Assembly: GCF_027941955.1 (NCBI RefSeq)
Contig: NZ_CP115960.1
Coordinates: 1-64,000 of the forward strand
Origin: Sphingomonas sp. 7/4-4
GTDB taxonomy: Bacteria; Pseudomonadota; Alphaproteobacteria; Sphingomonadales; Sphingomonadaceae
Direction of reading: 5' to 3'
DNA length: 64,000 nucleotides
In this document: positions 44,081 through 55,887 of the stretch, in pieces
How the letters are laid out: each line of letters starts with the position of its first letter
How positions within the stretch are numbered: the first letter of the stretch is position 1
Notes under the pieces: model-generated
The model's input: only the letters and a program-made list of their open reading frames with translations
The model's database searches: none
Told to the model about the DNA's origin: nothing
Translations under genes and position numbers: made by a program

Positions 44081-44084
<4 letters not shown>
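40805..44084 (+). CDS. Exported GH78 alpha-L-rhamnosidase (two frameshifts)
   Basis: A glycoside hydrolase of family 78 type, about 1,093 residues after correction, which would release terminal L-rhamnose from glycosides. N-terminal Fn3-like domain (PTGLRVEYAETPLGIDEPAPRLAWYS...YRIRVA), a LamG-like insert (DVDLTLTGASIDILFRARPNGKTYGDAYVW), the alpha-L-rhamnosidase N domain (ARLYYAGAGMPRMLVNGASVS, LGRGWYGLTDPNEWYFH) and the (alpha/alpha)6 catalytic barrel (ERWEPSFGYRGFRYVQVEG, NLHGFQTDTPTYEKNGWTGDAQ). Acidic residues in the last segment are the likely catalytic ones. One base is missing in the leader between 40805 and 40851 (for example C4 40848-40851), one in G4 42018-42021. A signal peptide core PLPLLAAALLLGIAHAAAA is readable. 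Confidence 0.88.
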
Positions 44085-45565
<1,481 letters not shown>

Positions 45566-45576
45566 AGGAGATGAGG

Positions 45577-46443
45577 ATGTTCCGCCTGTCCGCTTTGATC
45601 GCGATGATGCTGTTCGCGCAGCCGGCGCGTGCGCAGGAGACGATCCGGCTCTGGCCGCAGGGCGCGCCGGGCGGCGCTCCCGCGACCAAGGCCGAGACGA
45701 CGGAGACTCGCGCGCCCTTCGGCACGATCGTCCGCAACGTCTCCGATCCGACGCTGACTGCCTATCTGCCCGATCCGGCCAAGGCCGTCGGAACCGCAGT
45801 GATCGTCGCGCCGGGCGGCGGCTTCCACATGCTGTCGATCGAGAATGAAGGCATTGCGGTCGCCAAATGGCTGGCCGACCGCGGCGTCGCCGCTTTCGTG
45901 CTGCGCTACCGATTGCTGCCCACCGGGTCCGATTTCCCGCTGCCATTGTTCCGCTATCTCGGCGATCTTCCGGCGCTGAAGGCGACGGTCGAGCCGCTGC
46001 GCCCGCGCGACACCGCCGATGGCGAGGCGGCGATACGCTATGTTCGCGCCAATGCCGCGCGCTTCGGCGTCCGCGCCGATCGCGTCGGCATGATGGGCTT
46101 CTCCGCCGGCGGCGCAGTGACGGTGTGGACGATGCTCGCCGGCCATGCCGACAGCCGCCCGGACTTCGCCGCGACGATCTATCCCGGGCTGCTGCCCGCC
46201 ACGATCGCGCCGCCCGCCGGCGCGCCGCCCTTGTTCGTGCTGGTCGCCGGGGACGACAAGCTTGCGCACGCCGACAGCGTCCGGCTCGATGCCGCATGGC
46301 GCACCGCCGGCGCGAAGTCGCAACTCGTCACGCTCCCGGGCGGCGGCCACGGTTTCGGCATGGCCAGATCAGGCAAGCCCAGCGACGGCTGGATCGAGAA
46401 ATTCGGCCTGTGGATGCAGTCGCTGGGAGTATCGGGCAAATGA
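45577..46443 (+). CDS. Exported alpha/beta hydrolase (acetyl esterase/BD-FAE type)
   Basis: An alpha/beta hydrolase of 288 residues, similar to the BD-FAE/acetylxylan-esterase-like group. Signal peptide MFRLSALIAMMLFAQPARAQ. It has an oxyanion-hole-type AVIVAPGGGFHMLS, nucleophile Ser176 in GFSAGGAV, Asp in LVAGDDKLAHAD and His in LPGGGHGFG. ATG at 45577 has AAGGAG six bases upstream; ATG at 45571 is too close to it. Stop overlaps the tannase start (ATGA). Probably deacetylates or deacylates sugar esters. Confidence 0.9.
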   Translation: MFRLSALIAMMLFAQPARAQETIRLWPQGAPGGAPATKAETTETRAPFGTIVRNVSDPTLTAYLPDPAKAVGTAVIVAPGGGFHMLSIENEGIAVAKWLADRGVAAFVLRYRLLPTGSDFPLPLFRYLGDLPALKATVEPLRPRDTADGEAAIRYVRANAARFGVRADRVGMMGFSAGGAVTVWTMLAGHADSRPDFAATIYPGLLPATIAPPAGAPPLFVLVAGDDKLAHADSVRLDAAWRTAGAKSQLVTLPGGGHGFGMARSGKPSDGWIEKFGLWMQSLGVSGK

Positions 46444-48038
46444 GCAACTATCTGCATCTCGGCACCGTCGCCGCAATCGCGCTGGCCGTCACGACGAACC
46501 AGTCGGAGAAAGCCGCACCCGCCGTGCAGAAGGCGGCGGGCTGCGAAGCGCTCGCCGGCACTTCTTTGCCCAACGGCAAGGTCGATGCCGCGGTCCCGGT
46601 TGCCAAGGGTGCGACGGTCGATACCGAGAAGGGCAAGCCCGGCCTTCCCGCCGCGGCCGGGTTCTGCCGCGTCCAGGCAACGCTCTCGGCCGGGTCGGGG
46701 TCGTCGATCAAGGTCGAGCTGTGGCTGCCCGATCGCGCCGCATGGAACGGCAAGCTCCTTGGGACGGGCAATGGAGGGTTCGGCGCGAACCTGACGATCC
46801 CGGCGCTGCTGATGCGCGGCGGCGTCGAGAAGGGCTATGCCGCGGTCGGCAGCGACATGGGCCATTTCGGCGAAAGCGACGTCGATGCCAAATGGGCGCT
46901 GAACGCACCCGAGAAGATCAAGGATTTCGGCTGGCGTGCCAACCATCTCGCCGCCGGCTTCGCCAAGGCGATCGTCGCGGCTTATTACACGCCGCCGCTC
47001 GAGGCCGCTTATTTCCACGGCTGCTCGGACGGCGGGCGCGAGGCCCTGATGGAGGCGCAGCGCTTCCCGGAGGATTATGACGCGGTCGTCGCGGGAGCCC
47101 CGGCGATCCCGTGGACGCGGATGACCACCGCGTTCGCCGCCGATCATCTCGCGGTGTTCGGCGATCGCGCCTCGGCATTGCCCGCCGACAAGCTCAAGCT
47201 GCTCCAGACCGCGTCGCTGGGCCAGTGCGACAAAATCGACGGCGTCGCGGACGGCGTGATCGACGATCCGCGCCGCTGCGGCTTCGATCCGGGCGTGCTT
47301 CAGTGCAAGCCGGGAGACACGAGCGGACAGTGCCTGAGCACCGCGCAGGTCAAGTCCGCACGCGCACTCTATCGCGGCGCGCAGGGGCCTGACGGCAAGC
47401 CTTTCTTCCACGGCTATGCGCCCGGTGCCGAGGCGGTGTCCGGCACCTGGGATCTGTGGCTCACCGGGGCCAATGCCCAGCACGGCAGGTTCGCCACCGA
47501 ATTCTACCGCTACATGGTCCATTCGGACCCGAACTGGCAGGTATCGAGCTTCGACATCACCCGCGACTATCCTCTGGCGAAGCAGCGGATGGGCGGCGAT
47601 CTCGATGCCGACAATGCCGATCTCGGCCCGTTTCTGCGGCGCGGCGGCAAGCTGATCCTCTACCATGGCTGGAACGACGCCGCGATCGCCCCCGGCAACA
47701 CGATCGATTATTACCAGCGCGTCCGCAGTGCGCAGCCGGGGCTGGTGGCGGGCTCGGTGCGGCTGTTCATGGTGCCGGGCATGTCGCACTGCCTCGCCGG
47801 ACCGGGCCCCAACGTGTTCGACGCGGTGGGCACGCTCGACAAATGGCGGCTGGGCGGCCCCGCGCCCGAGCAGATGGTCGCTACCAAATACGACAATGAT
47901 CTGTTCGCCTATCTGGGATTCCCGGCAACGCGGATCCGCTCGCGTCCGTTGTGCGCCTGGCCGAAAGTCGCGCGGTGGAACGGCGGCGGCTCGACCGACG
48001 ATGCGGCCAATTTCAGCTGCGCCGCGCCGGAAAAATGA
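46440..48038 (+). CDS. Tannase/feruloyl esterase family protein
   Basis: A member of the tannase/feruloyl esterase family, 532 residues, which cleaves aromatic-acid esters of sugars or polyols. The family's CS-D-HC arrangement is visible: Cys195-Ser196 in HGCSDGGRE, Asp413 in YHGWNDAAI and His450-Cys451 in GMSHC, with the two cysteines expected to form a disulfide beside the triad. The N-terminal hydrophobic stretch ([15 protein letters not shown]) is a signal peptide. Coupled by ATGA at both ends. Substrate (gallate, ferulate or other) cannot be told from sequence. Confidence 0.92.
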   Translation: MSNYLHLGTVAAIALAVTTNQSEKAAPAVQKAAGCEALAGTSLPNGKVDAAVPVAKGATVDTEKGKPGLPAAAGFCRVQATLSAGSGSSIKVELWLPDRAAWNGKLLGTGNGGFGANLTIPALLMRGGVEKGYAAVGSDMGHFGESDVDAKWALNAPEKIKDFGWRANHLAAGFAKAIVAAYYTPPLEAAYFHGCSDGGREALMEAQRFPEDYDAVVAGAPAIPWTRMTTAFAADHLAVFGDRASALPADKLKLLQTASLGQCDKIDGVADGVIDDPRRCGFDPGVLQCKPGDTSGQCLSTAQVKSARALYRGAQGPDGKPFFHGYAPGAEAVSGTWDLWLTGANAQHGRFATEFYRYMVHSDPNWQVSSFDITRDYPLAKQRMGGDLDADNADLGPFLRRGGKLILYHGWNDAAIAPGNTIDYYQRVRSAQPGLVAGSVRLFMVPGMSHCLAGPGPNVFDAVGTLDKWRLGGPAPEQMVATKYDNDLFAYLGFPATRIRSRPLCAWPKVARWNGGGSTDDAANFSCAAPEK

Positions 48039-49759
48039 CCGTCGTTCCTCCGGGCCTCAGTCATCTGTGCGGTGCCGCGACGCCCGCCTTGCTCGACCTG
48101 ACGATCGGCGAGGCGCTGGCGCGCGCCGCCGATTGCTGGGGCGGGCGCGAGGCATTGGTATCGGTGGCGCAGGACATCCGCTGGAGCTTTGCCGAATTGC
48201 TGGATCGCGCGGATGCGCTGGGTGCCGGGCTGCTCGCGCTGGGACTCCAGCCGGGTGACCGGATCGGGATCTGGTCGCCGAATTGCGCCGAATGGGCGTT
48301 CACCCAGTTCGCCGCCGCGCGGATCGGATTGATCCTCGTGACGATCAATCCGGCCTATCGGCTTTCCGAAGTCGAATACACGATCAACAAGGTCGGCCTG
48401 CGCGCATTGATCGCGGCCGAGCGGTTCAAGACCAGCGAATATGCCGTTATGATCGAAACGCTTTGTCCCGAGCTCGCGGCGAGCGTGCCGGGGCAGCTCG
48501 AAGCGGCGCGGCTGCCGACGCTGAAATGCGCGATCCTGATCGGCGGCGAAGCGCGGCCGGGCTGGATCCCCTTCGCCGAAGCCGCGGCGTCGCGCGGGAC
48601 GGAAGCGGTTTCCCGGCTCTCGGCGCAGCTCCGGCCCGACGATCCGATCAATATCCAGTTCACCAGCGGCACCACTGGCCTTCCCAAGGGCGCCACGCTC
48701 AGCCACCGCAACATCCTCAATAACGGCTATTTCGTCGGTCGCGCGCAGGGGCTGGGTCCCGACGATCGCATCTGCGTGCCGGTGCCGCTCTATCATTGCT
48801 TCGGCATGGTGATGGGCAATCTCGCCGGCATCGCGCACGGCGCGGCGGTGGTCTATCCGTCGCCGGGTTTCGATCCCGAGGCAGTGCTGCATGCCGTCGC
48901 CGCCGAGCGCTGCACCGCGCTGTACGGCGTGCCGACGATGTTCATCGCGCTGCTCGCGCATCCCGGCCTGCCCGACACCGACGTCTCGTCGTTGCGCACC
49001 GGTTGCATGGCCGGGGCGATCTGCCCCGAACCCTTGATGCGTGAAGTGATCGGGCGGCTCAATCTGCGCGACGTCACCATCGCTTACGGCATGACCGAGA
49101 CCAGTCCGGTCAGCTTCCAGACCGCGACCGACGATCCGCTGGCGCGCCGCACCGGTTCGATCGGCCGCGTCCAGCCGCATCTCGAATGCAAGCTGATCGG
49201 CGAAGACGGTGACGTGGTGCCGATCGGGACGCCGGGCGAGCTGTGCACGCGCGGCTATTCGGTGATGCTCGGCTATTGGGACGAGCCCGAGCGCACTGCG
49301 GAGGCGATCGACGCCGATGGCTGGATGCACAGCGGCGATCTCGCGGTGTTCGATGCCGAGGGCTATGGCAACATCGTCGGCCGGCTCAAGGACATGGTGA
49401 TCCGCGGCGGCGAGAACATCTATCCGCGCGAGATCGAGGAATTCCTCTACGGTCACCCGGCAGTCGAGGACGTCGCGGTGGTCGGCGTGCCCGATACGCG
49501 GATGGGCGAGGAGCTTTGCGTCTGGGTCCGCCTGCGCCCTGGGGCGGAAATCGATGCGGAGGCGATCCGCGGCTTCTGCGAGGGCAAGATCGCGCACTTC
49601 AAGATCCCCCGGCATGTCCGCATCGTCCAGACCTTCCCCGTCACCGTGACCGGCAAGATCCAGAAATATCTGATCCGCGAGGCGATGATCGCCGAACTCG
49701 GTCTCGAAACCACCGGCCTGCCATTCGCGGCCGCCGGCAATGAGGAGAATCCAAAATGA
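48035..49759 (+). CDS. AMP-binding acyl-CoA synthetase
   Basis: An ANL-superfamily ligase, 574 residues, that activates a carboxylic acid as acyl-AMP and then acyl-CoA. Motifs: P-loop [61 protein letters not shown] and the catalytic Lys region [12 protein letters not shown]. The pattern fits the medium-chain/ACSF2-like group. No signal peptide, so it is cytoplasmic. It is embedded by ATGA overlaps between an exported tannase-type esterase and an exported small protein. The acid released by the esterases may be its substrate; that is inference. Confidence 0.9.
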   Translation: MTVVPPGLSHLCGAATPALLDLTIGEALARAADCWGGREALVSVAQDIRWSFAELLDRADALGAGLLALGLQPGDRIGIWSPNCAEWAFTQFAAARIGLILVTINPAYRLSEVEYTINKVGLRALIAAERFKTSEYAVMIETLCPELAASVPGQLEAARLPTLKCAILIGGEARPGWIPFAEAAASRGTEAVSRLSAQLRPDDPINIQFTSGTTGLPKGATLSHRNILNNGYFVGRAQGLGPDDRICVPVPLYHCFGMVMGNLAGIAHGAAVVYPSPGFDPEAVLHAVAAERCTALYGVPTMFIALLAHPGLPDTDVSSLRTGCMAGAICPEPLMREVIGRLNLRDVTIAYGMTETSPVSFQTATDDPLARRTGSIGRVQPHLECKLIGEDGDVVPIGTPGELCTRGYSVMLGYWDEPERTAEAIDADGWMHSGDLAVFDAEGYGNIVGRLKDMVIRGGENIYPREIEEFLYGHPAVEDVAVVGVPDTRMGEELCVWVRLRPGAEIDAEAIRGFCEGKIAHFKIPRHVRIVQTFPVTVTGKIQKYLIREAMIAELGLETTGLPFAAAGNEENPK

Positions 49760-50088
49760 AGCTGACTCTCGTCCTGATTGCGGCGGCATTGGTCGTGCCG
49801 TCGATCGCCACCGCGCAGACCGCGCCGGCACCGGCCGCCTCGTCCGCTCCCGCCGCGGCGCCTGCGGCATCCGCCGCGAAGTTCAATCTCGACACGCCGA
49901 TCCAGGACATATTGGCCAACCCGGCCGCCAAGGCCGTGCTCGACAAGGATCTGCCGGGGCTGACGACGTTGCCGCAGCTCGAGATGATCAAGGGGCTGAG
50001 CCTGCGTCAGCTCCAGCCTTATTCGGACGGCAAGCTGACCGACGAGGTTCTCGCCAAGGCGGAAATCGATCTGGCGGGGATCAAGTGA
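49756..50088 (+). CDS. Small exported protein of unknown function
   Basis: A 110-residue protein with signal peptide [20 protein letters not shown], an Ala/Pro-rich linker and a compact helical domain ([46 protein letters not shown]...[13 protein letters not shown]). The domain looks like a small periplasmic helical fold without catalytic signature. ATGA overlap with the ligase and GTGA overlap with the GH3 gene place it firmly in the operon. A role in handling substrate or assembling the exported enzymes is only a guess. Confidence 0.8.
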   Translation: MKLTLVLIAAALVVPSIATAQTAPAPAASSAPAAAPAASAAKFNLDTPIQDILANPAAKAVLDKDLPGLTTLPQLEMIKGLSLRQLQPYSDGKLTDEVLAKAEIDLAGIK

Positions 50089-52621
50089 GGCTGGGCGGCG
50101 TGTTCTGCGCTGCGTTGGCGCTGGCTGCCATGCCGGCGGCGGCGCAGAAGGCGCCCGTCTACCGCGATGCGCGCGCTCCGATCGAGGCACGCGTCGCCGA
50201 TCTGATGGAACGGCTGACGCTGGACGAGAAGATTGCGTTGCTCGCCGGCGAATCCTCGATGACGTTGAACGGCGTGCCGCGCCTCGGCATCCCGGGCGTG
50301 CGCATGACCGACGGCCCCACCGGCGTGCGCTCGCCCGAGGGCAAGCCGGCGACGGTGTTCCCGGTCGGCGTCGCGCTGGCGGCGACCTGGAACCCCGATC
50401 TCCTGCGCACGGTCGGCGCCGCGATCGGCCGCGAGACGCTCGCGCACGGCGCCGATGTGCTGCTCGCACCGACGGTCAACATCGTTCGCACGCCGCGCTG
50501 GGGCCGCAATTTCGAAACCTATTCGGAGGATCCCTGGCTCACCTCGCGCCTCGCGCTCGGCTATGTCCGCGGGGTGCAGGGGAAGGCGTCGGCGTCTCGA
50601 TCAAGCATTTCGCCGCGAACAACCAGGAAACCTATCGCTTCGTCATGGATGCGGTGGTGAGTGATCGGGCGCTGCGCGAAATCTATCTGCCCGCGTTCGA
50701 GGCAGTGGTGCGCGAGGCCGATCCCTGGTCGGTGATGGCATCGTACAACAAGATCAACGGGACCTATGCCAGCCAGAATCCCTGGCTGCTGACCGAATTG
50801 CTCAAGCATGAATGGGGCTTCAAGGGCGTCGTCGTGTCCGATTGGGGCGCTACGCACTCGACCGCGCCGGCGGTCAATGCCGGGCTCGACCTCGAAATGC
50901 CGGGCCCGCCCGCCAATTTCGGCGAGAAGCTCAAGGCCGCGGTCGCTGCTGGAGAGGTGAAGCCCGGGCAGATCGACGAGAACGCCCGGCGCATCGTCCG
51001 GCTGATCGTGCGCAGCGGGGCAATAGAGCGCGGAAGCCCGCGGAGCGCGGCCGCCACTCCGCCGCACAATTATGGCGTAGCGAAAACCGCTGCCGAGGAA
51101 GCGATCGTGCTTCTCAAGAATTCCGGCCTGCTCCCGCTCGATCCGCGGATCCGCTCGCTCGCCGTGATCGGTCCCAACGCCGATGTCGTCCGCATCCAGG
51201 GCGGCGGCAGCTCGGCGGTGGTGCCGTTCGAGACCCGGACGCCGCTCCAGGCGCTGCGCGAGGCGCTGCCCGGTACGCGCATTGCCTATGAGAAGGGCGT
51301 CGACAACGAAGAGACGCCGCCGGGCGCCGATGTCAGACTGTTCAGCCCGGGTCCGGATCGCGCCGAGACGGGCCTGGCGGGCACCTATTATGCCACCGCC
51401 GACGCCAGCGGTTCGCCGACCAAGACCGAACGCGTCACCAGCTTTCTCAAGCGGATCAGCGGCAACATCGCCGGGCCCCAGGTCACCGGCTATTCGGCGC
51501 TGCGCTGGCAGGGAATGTTCTGGCCGCGCATCAGCGGCAGCTACGAGTTCAGCGTCCGCGGCACCGGCAACGCCCGGGTCACGCTCGACGGCAAGACGGT
51601 GCTCGACAAGGCGACCAAGGTCGTTCCCGACAATCGCGACGTGCTCGGCTTTCCGATCCCACGCCGCACTATCACGCTCGAGCTCGAGGCGGGCCGGGGC
51701 TATCCGATCCGCATCGACTATGCCACCGGCCAGACACCGTACGAATATCTGAGCTTCGGCGTGCGCGAGCCGCGTCCCTCGCTCGATGCCGCGGTCGCCG
51801 CCGCCAAGGGCGCCGACGCGGCGATCGTGATCGTCGGCTCTTCCTCCACGACCGAAGGCGAGGGCTATGACCGCGCCACGCTTGCCCTGCCGGGTGAACA
51901 GGACAGGCTGGTCGAGGCAGTAACCGCGGCCAATCCGCGCACCGTCGTGGTGATCAACGCGGGCGCTGCAGTGACGATGCCCTGGCATGATCGCGTGCCG
52001 GCGATCGTCGATATGTGGCTGCCGGGGGAGGGCGGGGCGACGGCGCTCGCCGATATCCTGCTCGGCAAGACCAACCCTTCGGGCCGGCTCCCGGTGACCT
52101 TTCCCGCGCGCAGCGAAGACGATCTTACCGACCTGCGCAGTGCGAAGAGCGCCTATTCCGAGGGGCTGCTGGTCGGCTATCGCGGGTTCGCCGCGCGCGG
52201 AGTGAAGCCGTTATTCCCGTTCGGCCACGGCCTGTCCTACACCAGCTTCACATGGTCGGGGTTCACTGCCCCCGCCCGGGTGACCGCCGGCAAGCCGATC
52301 AAGCTGCGCCTGACGGTACGCAACACCGGCGCCCGCTCGGGCAGGGAAGTGGTACAAGCCTATGTGGCGCCCGCGTCGCCCGGAACGGGCGATCCGCCGC
52401 TTGCGCTGCGTGGCTTCACCACGCTTTCGCTCGCGCCGGGTGCGCGGCGGACGGTGACGATCACGCTCGATCCCCGCGCCTTTTCCGCATGGGACGAGGC
52501 GGCCAAGGCCTGGCGCGTGCGACCCGGGCGCTATCGCCTGATGGTCGGGGCGTCGGCCGCCGACATTCGTGCCGTTCGCGATATCGAAGTCGAGGCAGCG
52601 GTGGGCAACCCTCAGCCGTAA
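50085..52621 (+). CDS. Exported GH3 beta-glucosidase with PA14 insert (frameshifted)
   Basis: A family 3 glycoside hydrolase, about 845 residues after correction. Signal peptide ([21 protein letters not shown]). Catalytic (beta/alpha)8 part: LTLDEKIALLAGES, IPGVRMTDGPTGVR, GRNFETYSEDPWLTSRL, IKHFAANNQE; the nucleophile is Asp253 in VVSDWGATHS. A PA14 carbohydrate-binding insert follows (LAGTYYATAD...ALRWQGMFWPRISGSYEFSV), then the second GH3 domain with PGEQDRLVEAV and a C-terminal Fn3-like domain. One G is missing in G4 50579-50582 (restored VQGEGVGVSIKHF). Start GTG in a GTGA overlap. It would remove beta-glucose left after rhamnose release. Confidence 0.92.
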
Positions 52622-52681
52622 GCTCGCATGCCGCCGGGCAGCGCACTCGCCACATGGCGCTCCTCCTTCGAGCCCGGCAAC

Positions 52682-53716
52682 TCAGATGCGCAGTCCGCAC
52701 AGGGCCGCCGTGATCGTAAGCGACACGCCGCCCGCAAGCAGGAGGCCGGATGCCCATGCACGGTCCGCGGTCGATCGCCGGACGCCGTGCGCCAACAAGA
52801 CCGTGCGCAAGCCGCAGAAGAGGTGCGCGATGACGAAGAAGACGCCGAGCGCATAGTGCGGCAGCAGCCTGATGTTCCAGGCGTCCATCAGCAGGCCATC
52901 GGGGGCGCCCGTCGCCCAGGCCCAGTCTGTTGACGTCCCGTGAACCCATCGGGCTGAGACGAAGGCGGAGTTGAGATGGGTGAGGATGAATGCCGCGAGA
53001 TACGCGCCTGATCCCACCTGCATCATCTTCGCGGCGTCCAGCGGGCGGGCACTCCATTGCCATGCGAGCCTCAAGCCGCTCGCGACCTGGAGGAGCAGAA
53101 TGGCCACAAGAACCGGCTCGACAAGCTGCGAGCGGTAAACCACTCGTCCGATGGCCATCACGCGGGCATGCACGATGGGTCCAAACAGCCCAGTGAGATG
53201 GTTGGCCAGATGGAAAGCGACGAACAGGAGAATGGCCAACGCGGTGACGCCGTGCAGCACGCGCAGGCGACCGGTCATGCCGCCCGGCGGCTGGGGTCGA
53301 GCTCCGGAACTGGCGATTGTGGCGCCGACACCGACTGCGAGCCATAGGATGGACCAGATCCATATGTCGCGGATCGGAGAATGCAGCAGACTCGAAAGTA
53401 CGCCGGTCAACACGAACAGCGGCGGTGCCGCCAGAGCGGCAAAGGCAGTGCGCCGAATCGTCGGCAACGCATCGCCGGCTCTGGCCGCGCTACGCCAGGC
53501 GAAGAGCAAACACGAGAGCGGGAGCGCGAACGCGATGATCAACCAAATAGCCGGGACAATGCTCTGAGGCTTTGCGATCGTCGCGTCATGAAACAGGCGC
53601 AGCGTCCAGGGATAAAGGAGCGCGGTGCCGACGGGGATCCATGCCAGCAGGCGCTCCGAGACCTTGCGTTCGGAATGGCCTGCCGTGTTTTCAGCCGGGA
53701 TGCAGGGATCAAGCAA
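52682..53716 (-). CDS. Multi-pass membrane protein resembling SDH/fumarate reductase cytochrome b
   Basis: A 344-residue integral membrane protein with about eight helices. The C-terminal five-helix part has histidines placed as in diheme cytochrome b subunits (FHLANHLTGLFG; HYALGVFFVIAHLFCGLR), so haem binding is likely. No dehydrogenase subunits are adjacent. The start is unclear: TTG at 53716 gives a polar N-terminus before the first helix, and an internal start is possible. The DoxX gene lies upstream on the same strand, 27 bp away, suggesting a redox-related operon under the divergent MarR. Confidence 0.7.
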   Translation of the reverse strand: MLDPCIPAENTAGHSERKVSERLLAWIPVGTALLYPWTLRLFHDATIAKPQSIVPAIWLIIAFALPLSCLLFAWRSAARAGDALPTIRRTAFAALAAPPLFVLTGVLSSLLHSPIRDIWIWSILWLAVGVGATIASSGARPQPPGGMTGRLRVLHGVTALAILLFVAFHLANHLTGLFGPIVHARVMAIGRVVYRSQLVEPVLVAILLLQVASGLRLAWQWSARPLDAAKMMQVGSGAYLAAFILTHLNSAFVSARWVHGTSTDWAWATGAPDGLLMDAWNIRLLPHYALGVFFVIAHLFCGLRTVLLAHGVRRSTADRAWASGLLLAGGVSLTITAALCGLRI

Positions 53717-53743
53717 TCGAAGCCTTCCTGTCTCGAGCGAACG

Positions 53744-54178
53744 TCATGGATCGACGCGGGCGCGCCGAAGAGCGTGTTCCTCCGGTTCGCGCCTCTTCAG
53801 ATTGTCGACCGCCCAGGCGCCGGGGCCGGAGGCCGCGAGGTACAGGAAGATGAAGCAGTAGAGGATTGCCGCCACGCCCATGTTCGTGACCGGCCACAGC
53901 CCCATCGGGGTGTGGAAACCCCAATAGGCGATCGCCATCATCCCCGACAGAATGAAGGCGGTCGGACGGGTGAAGAGTCCTATGATGAGGAGCATGCCTC
54001 CGACGAACTCGAGAAGGCCCGCCACGAACAACAGAGTCGCCATCTGAGGCGGTGGCGCAGGCATGGGCGACGCCGGCCAATGAAAGAGATGGAAGACCCC
54101 TGCCTCGATGAACAGGAGGGCAGCGACGATCCGGAGCGCCGCCAAAAGATGTGCCGAAGAGGCTGCCAGAACCTTCAT
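53744..54178 (-). CDS. DoxX-family membrane protein
   Basis: A four-helix DoxX-like membrane protein of 144 residues. LRIVAALLFIEAGVFHLFHWPAS is helix 1 with the usual His; LLFVAGLLEFVGGMLLIIGLFTRPTAFILSGMMAIAYWGFHTP covers helices 2-3; a last helix follows. ATG at 54178. DoxX relatives act with redox enzymes in thiosulfate or thiol metabolism, but most are uncharacterised. Divergent from a MarR gene with a palindrome in between. Confidence 0.88.
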   Translation of the reverse strand: MKVLAASSAHLLAALRIVAALLFIEAGVFHLFHWPASPMPAPPPQMATLLFVAGLLEFVGGMLLIIGLFTRPTAFILSGMMAIAYWGFHTPMGLWPVTNMGVAAILYCFIFLYLAASGPGAWAVDNLKRREPEEHALRRARVDP

Positions 54179-54323
54179 TGTCACTATCCTCCACTGATCT
54201 GAACGCATTCCCAAACTGGGCTGCGGACGCCTGACCGTCAGGCGACCGTCGGGATTGACACAGCCGCTCTCGCCTTCGACCACGACGGCCAGCACGAGAG
54301 AGGCCAAAGGCCTTGGATTTATA

Positions 54324-54352
54324 ACGGTGTATCGTATATTACGGCATACCGT
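54324..54352. promoter_or_regulatory. Imperfect palindrome, likely MarR operator
   Basis: ACGGTGTATCGTA (54324-54336) and TACGGCATACCGT (54340-54352) match as reverse complements at 10 of 13 positions around TAT. The site is AT-rich against its surroundings, 18 bp before the MarR start and 145 bp before the DoxX start. Binding by the adjacent MarR is inferred. Confidence 0.5.
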
Positions 54353-54370
54353 ATCATTTATGAGGCGCCG

Positions 54371-54847
54371 ATGTCAAACCGATACGAACTGGAGACGCTT
54401 CCTGGCGAGGTTCCGGCCGACCTGGTTTCATCCTTGAATGCGCACAGTGAGGCCGTCGTGCTGTTCCATTCCTGGGTGGCCCAGAGCATGGGTCTCGACC
54501 CCACCGCCTATAAGACGCTGTTTCTCCTCAAGCGCCTGGGCCCTCTCAGCGCGGGGGAGATCGCCAGAGAGACCGGCCTCACGGCTGCTTCGGTGACCGA
54601 TCTGATCGATCGCCTCGTCGCCAAAGGCTATGTCAGCAGAGGGCCTCACCCCACGGATCGACGGCGGGTCGTCGCGACCTTGATCGAAGCTTCCGTGATC
54701 GACGCCCGTCGCGGCTTCGGCGTGCCGAACCCTTCGCTGGCCGAGCTATGCAGACGCTATGATGCCCAACAGCTGGAGGTCATCGCAGACTTCCTCGGAC
54801 GAAACGCGCAAAGGCTGAGGGACGATTTGGCTGACGCTCTCGCTTAG
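54371..54847 (+). CDS. MarR-family transcriptional regulator
   Basis: A 158-residue MarR protein. The winged helix is complete: AYKTLFLLKRLGPLSAGEIARETGLTAASVTDLIDRLVAKGYVSRGPHPTDRRRVVATL, including the Asp-Arg-Arg wing. The C-terminal helix pair forms the dimer interface. Divergent from the DoxX/cytochrome-b-like genes, with an operator-like palindrome just upstream of its own start, so it is probably autoregulatory and controls those genes. Confidence 0.9.
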   Translation: MSNRYELETLPGEVPADLVSSLNAHSEAVVLFHSWVAQSMGLDPTAYKTLFLLKRLGPLSAGEIARETGLTAASVTDLIDRLVAKGYVSRGPHPTDRRRVVATLIEASVIDARRGFGVPNPSLAELCRRYDAQQLEVIADFLGRNAQRLRDDLADALA

Positions 54848-54874
54848 CGATGGTCAGGTCCGAACCTGTTGCCC

Positions 54875-55770
54875 TCAAACGTGACGGTCCAACAGGCAGT
54901 CGATGAATGCGCGCAGCGCCGGCGGCTGCTGTCGCCGGCTGGGATGGTATAAATACACGCCGGGGAATTTAGGCGAATAGCGCTCGAGCACGCGGACCAG
55001 CCTGCCGTCCTTCAGCCAGCCGTCAATTCGTTCGTGGGAGGTATAAGCGATGCCGATTCCCTGGAGCGCGGCCTGCAAAACCACCTCGATATCGTTCGCG
55101 ATCAGAGGTCCGTTCACCGAAATCTCGAATTCTCTCCCGTCCTCTTCGAACTCCCATCGATAGAGGCTGCCGTCGGTCGGCCAGCGCCAGTTGAGGCAGG
55201 CATGGTGGTGGAGATCACCAGGCGTCTCGGGCGTGCCATGCTGCGCGAGATATTCCGGCGACGCGACAGCCATCATCTCCATTTCACCTGTCAGGCGCAC
55301 TGCCACCATGTCCTTTTCCAACAACTCGCCAAGCCGGAGTCCGGCGTCGAACCGGCCGGCGACGATGTCCGTCAATGCGTCGTCCACCGTGACGTCGAGT
55401 ATCACCCCGGATTGTCGCGATGGAAGCGGCCGAGGCGGGGCGCAATCAGCCCGACCACCGCCATTCTCGGCGCGTTGATCCGCAACATTCCGGCCGGGCG
55501 TTCGCGCGTCGAAACCGCCTCCGCGACGGCTGCGTCGAGCTCGTCCACGGCGGGACGAAGCCTGTCATGGAGGCGTTTGCCCGCCGTCGTCGGGGCCACA
55601 CTTCGCGTCGTGCGGTTGAGCAGGCGGACGTCGAGCCGTTCCTCGAGCTGGCGGATCGTCTGGCTCAGCGCCGAGGGCGTAATGCCGAGATGCGCGGCCG
55701 CGCGGACGAAGCTGCCATGCTCCACCACGGCGGCAAAGGCGTTGAGGCTCGCAAAGTCCGTGCCGCGCAT
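54875..55770 (-). CDS. LysR-family transcriptional regulator (frameshifted)
   Basis: A LysR regulator of 298 residues after correction. HTH: DFASLNAFAAVVEHGSFVRAAAHLGITPSALSQTIRQLEERLDVRLLNRTTRSVAPTTAG. The effector domain (VILDVTVDDALTDIVAGRFDAGLRLGE...VYLYHPSRRQQPPALRAFIDCLL) is in a different frame. One base is missing in C4 55405-55408; adding it gives HRDNPGVILDVTVDD. ATG at 55770 follows GAGGTGG. It is divergent from an aldo-keto reductase gene with a 117-bp AT-richer gap, the usual LysR target arrangement. Confidence 0.9.
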
Positions 55771-55887
55771 TATCCACCTCCACCTTAATAACAAACGCAC
55801 ATTATAGCGGATTATCTAAGCGCCAGACAGGGATCATATCGCCTCTCACACCGGGGCATCTTGCCCGCCGTCTGGGAGAATCAACCG

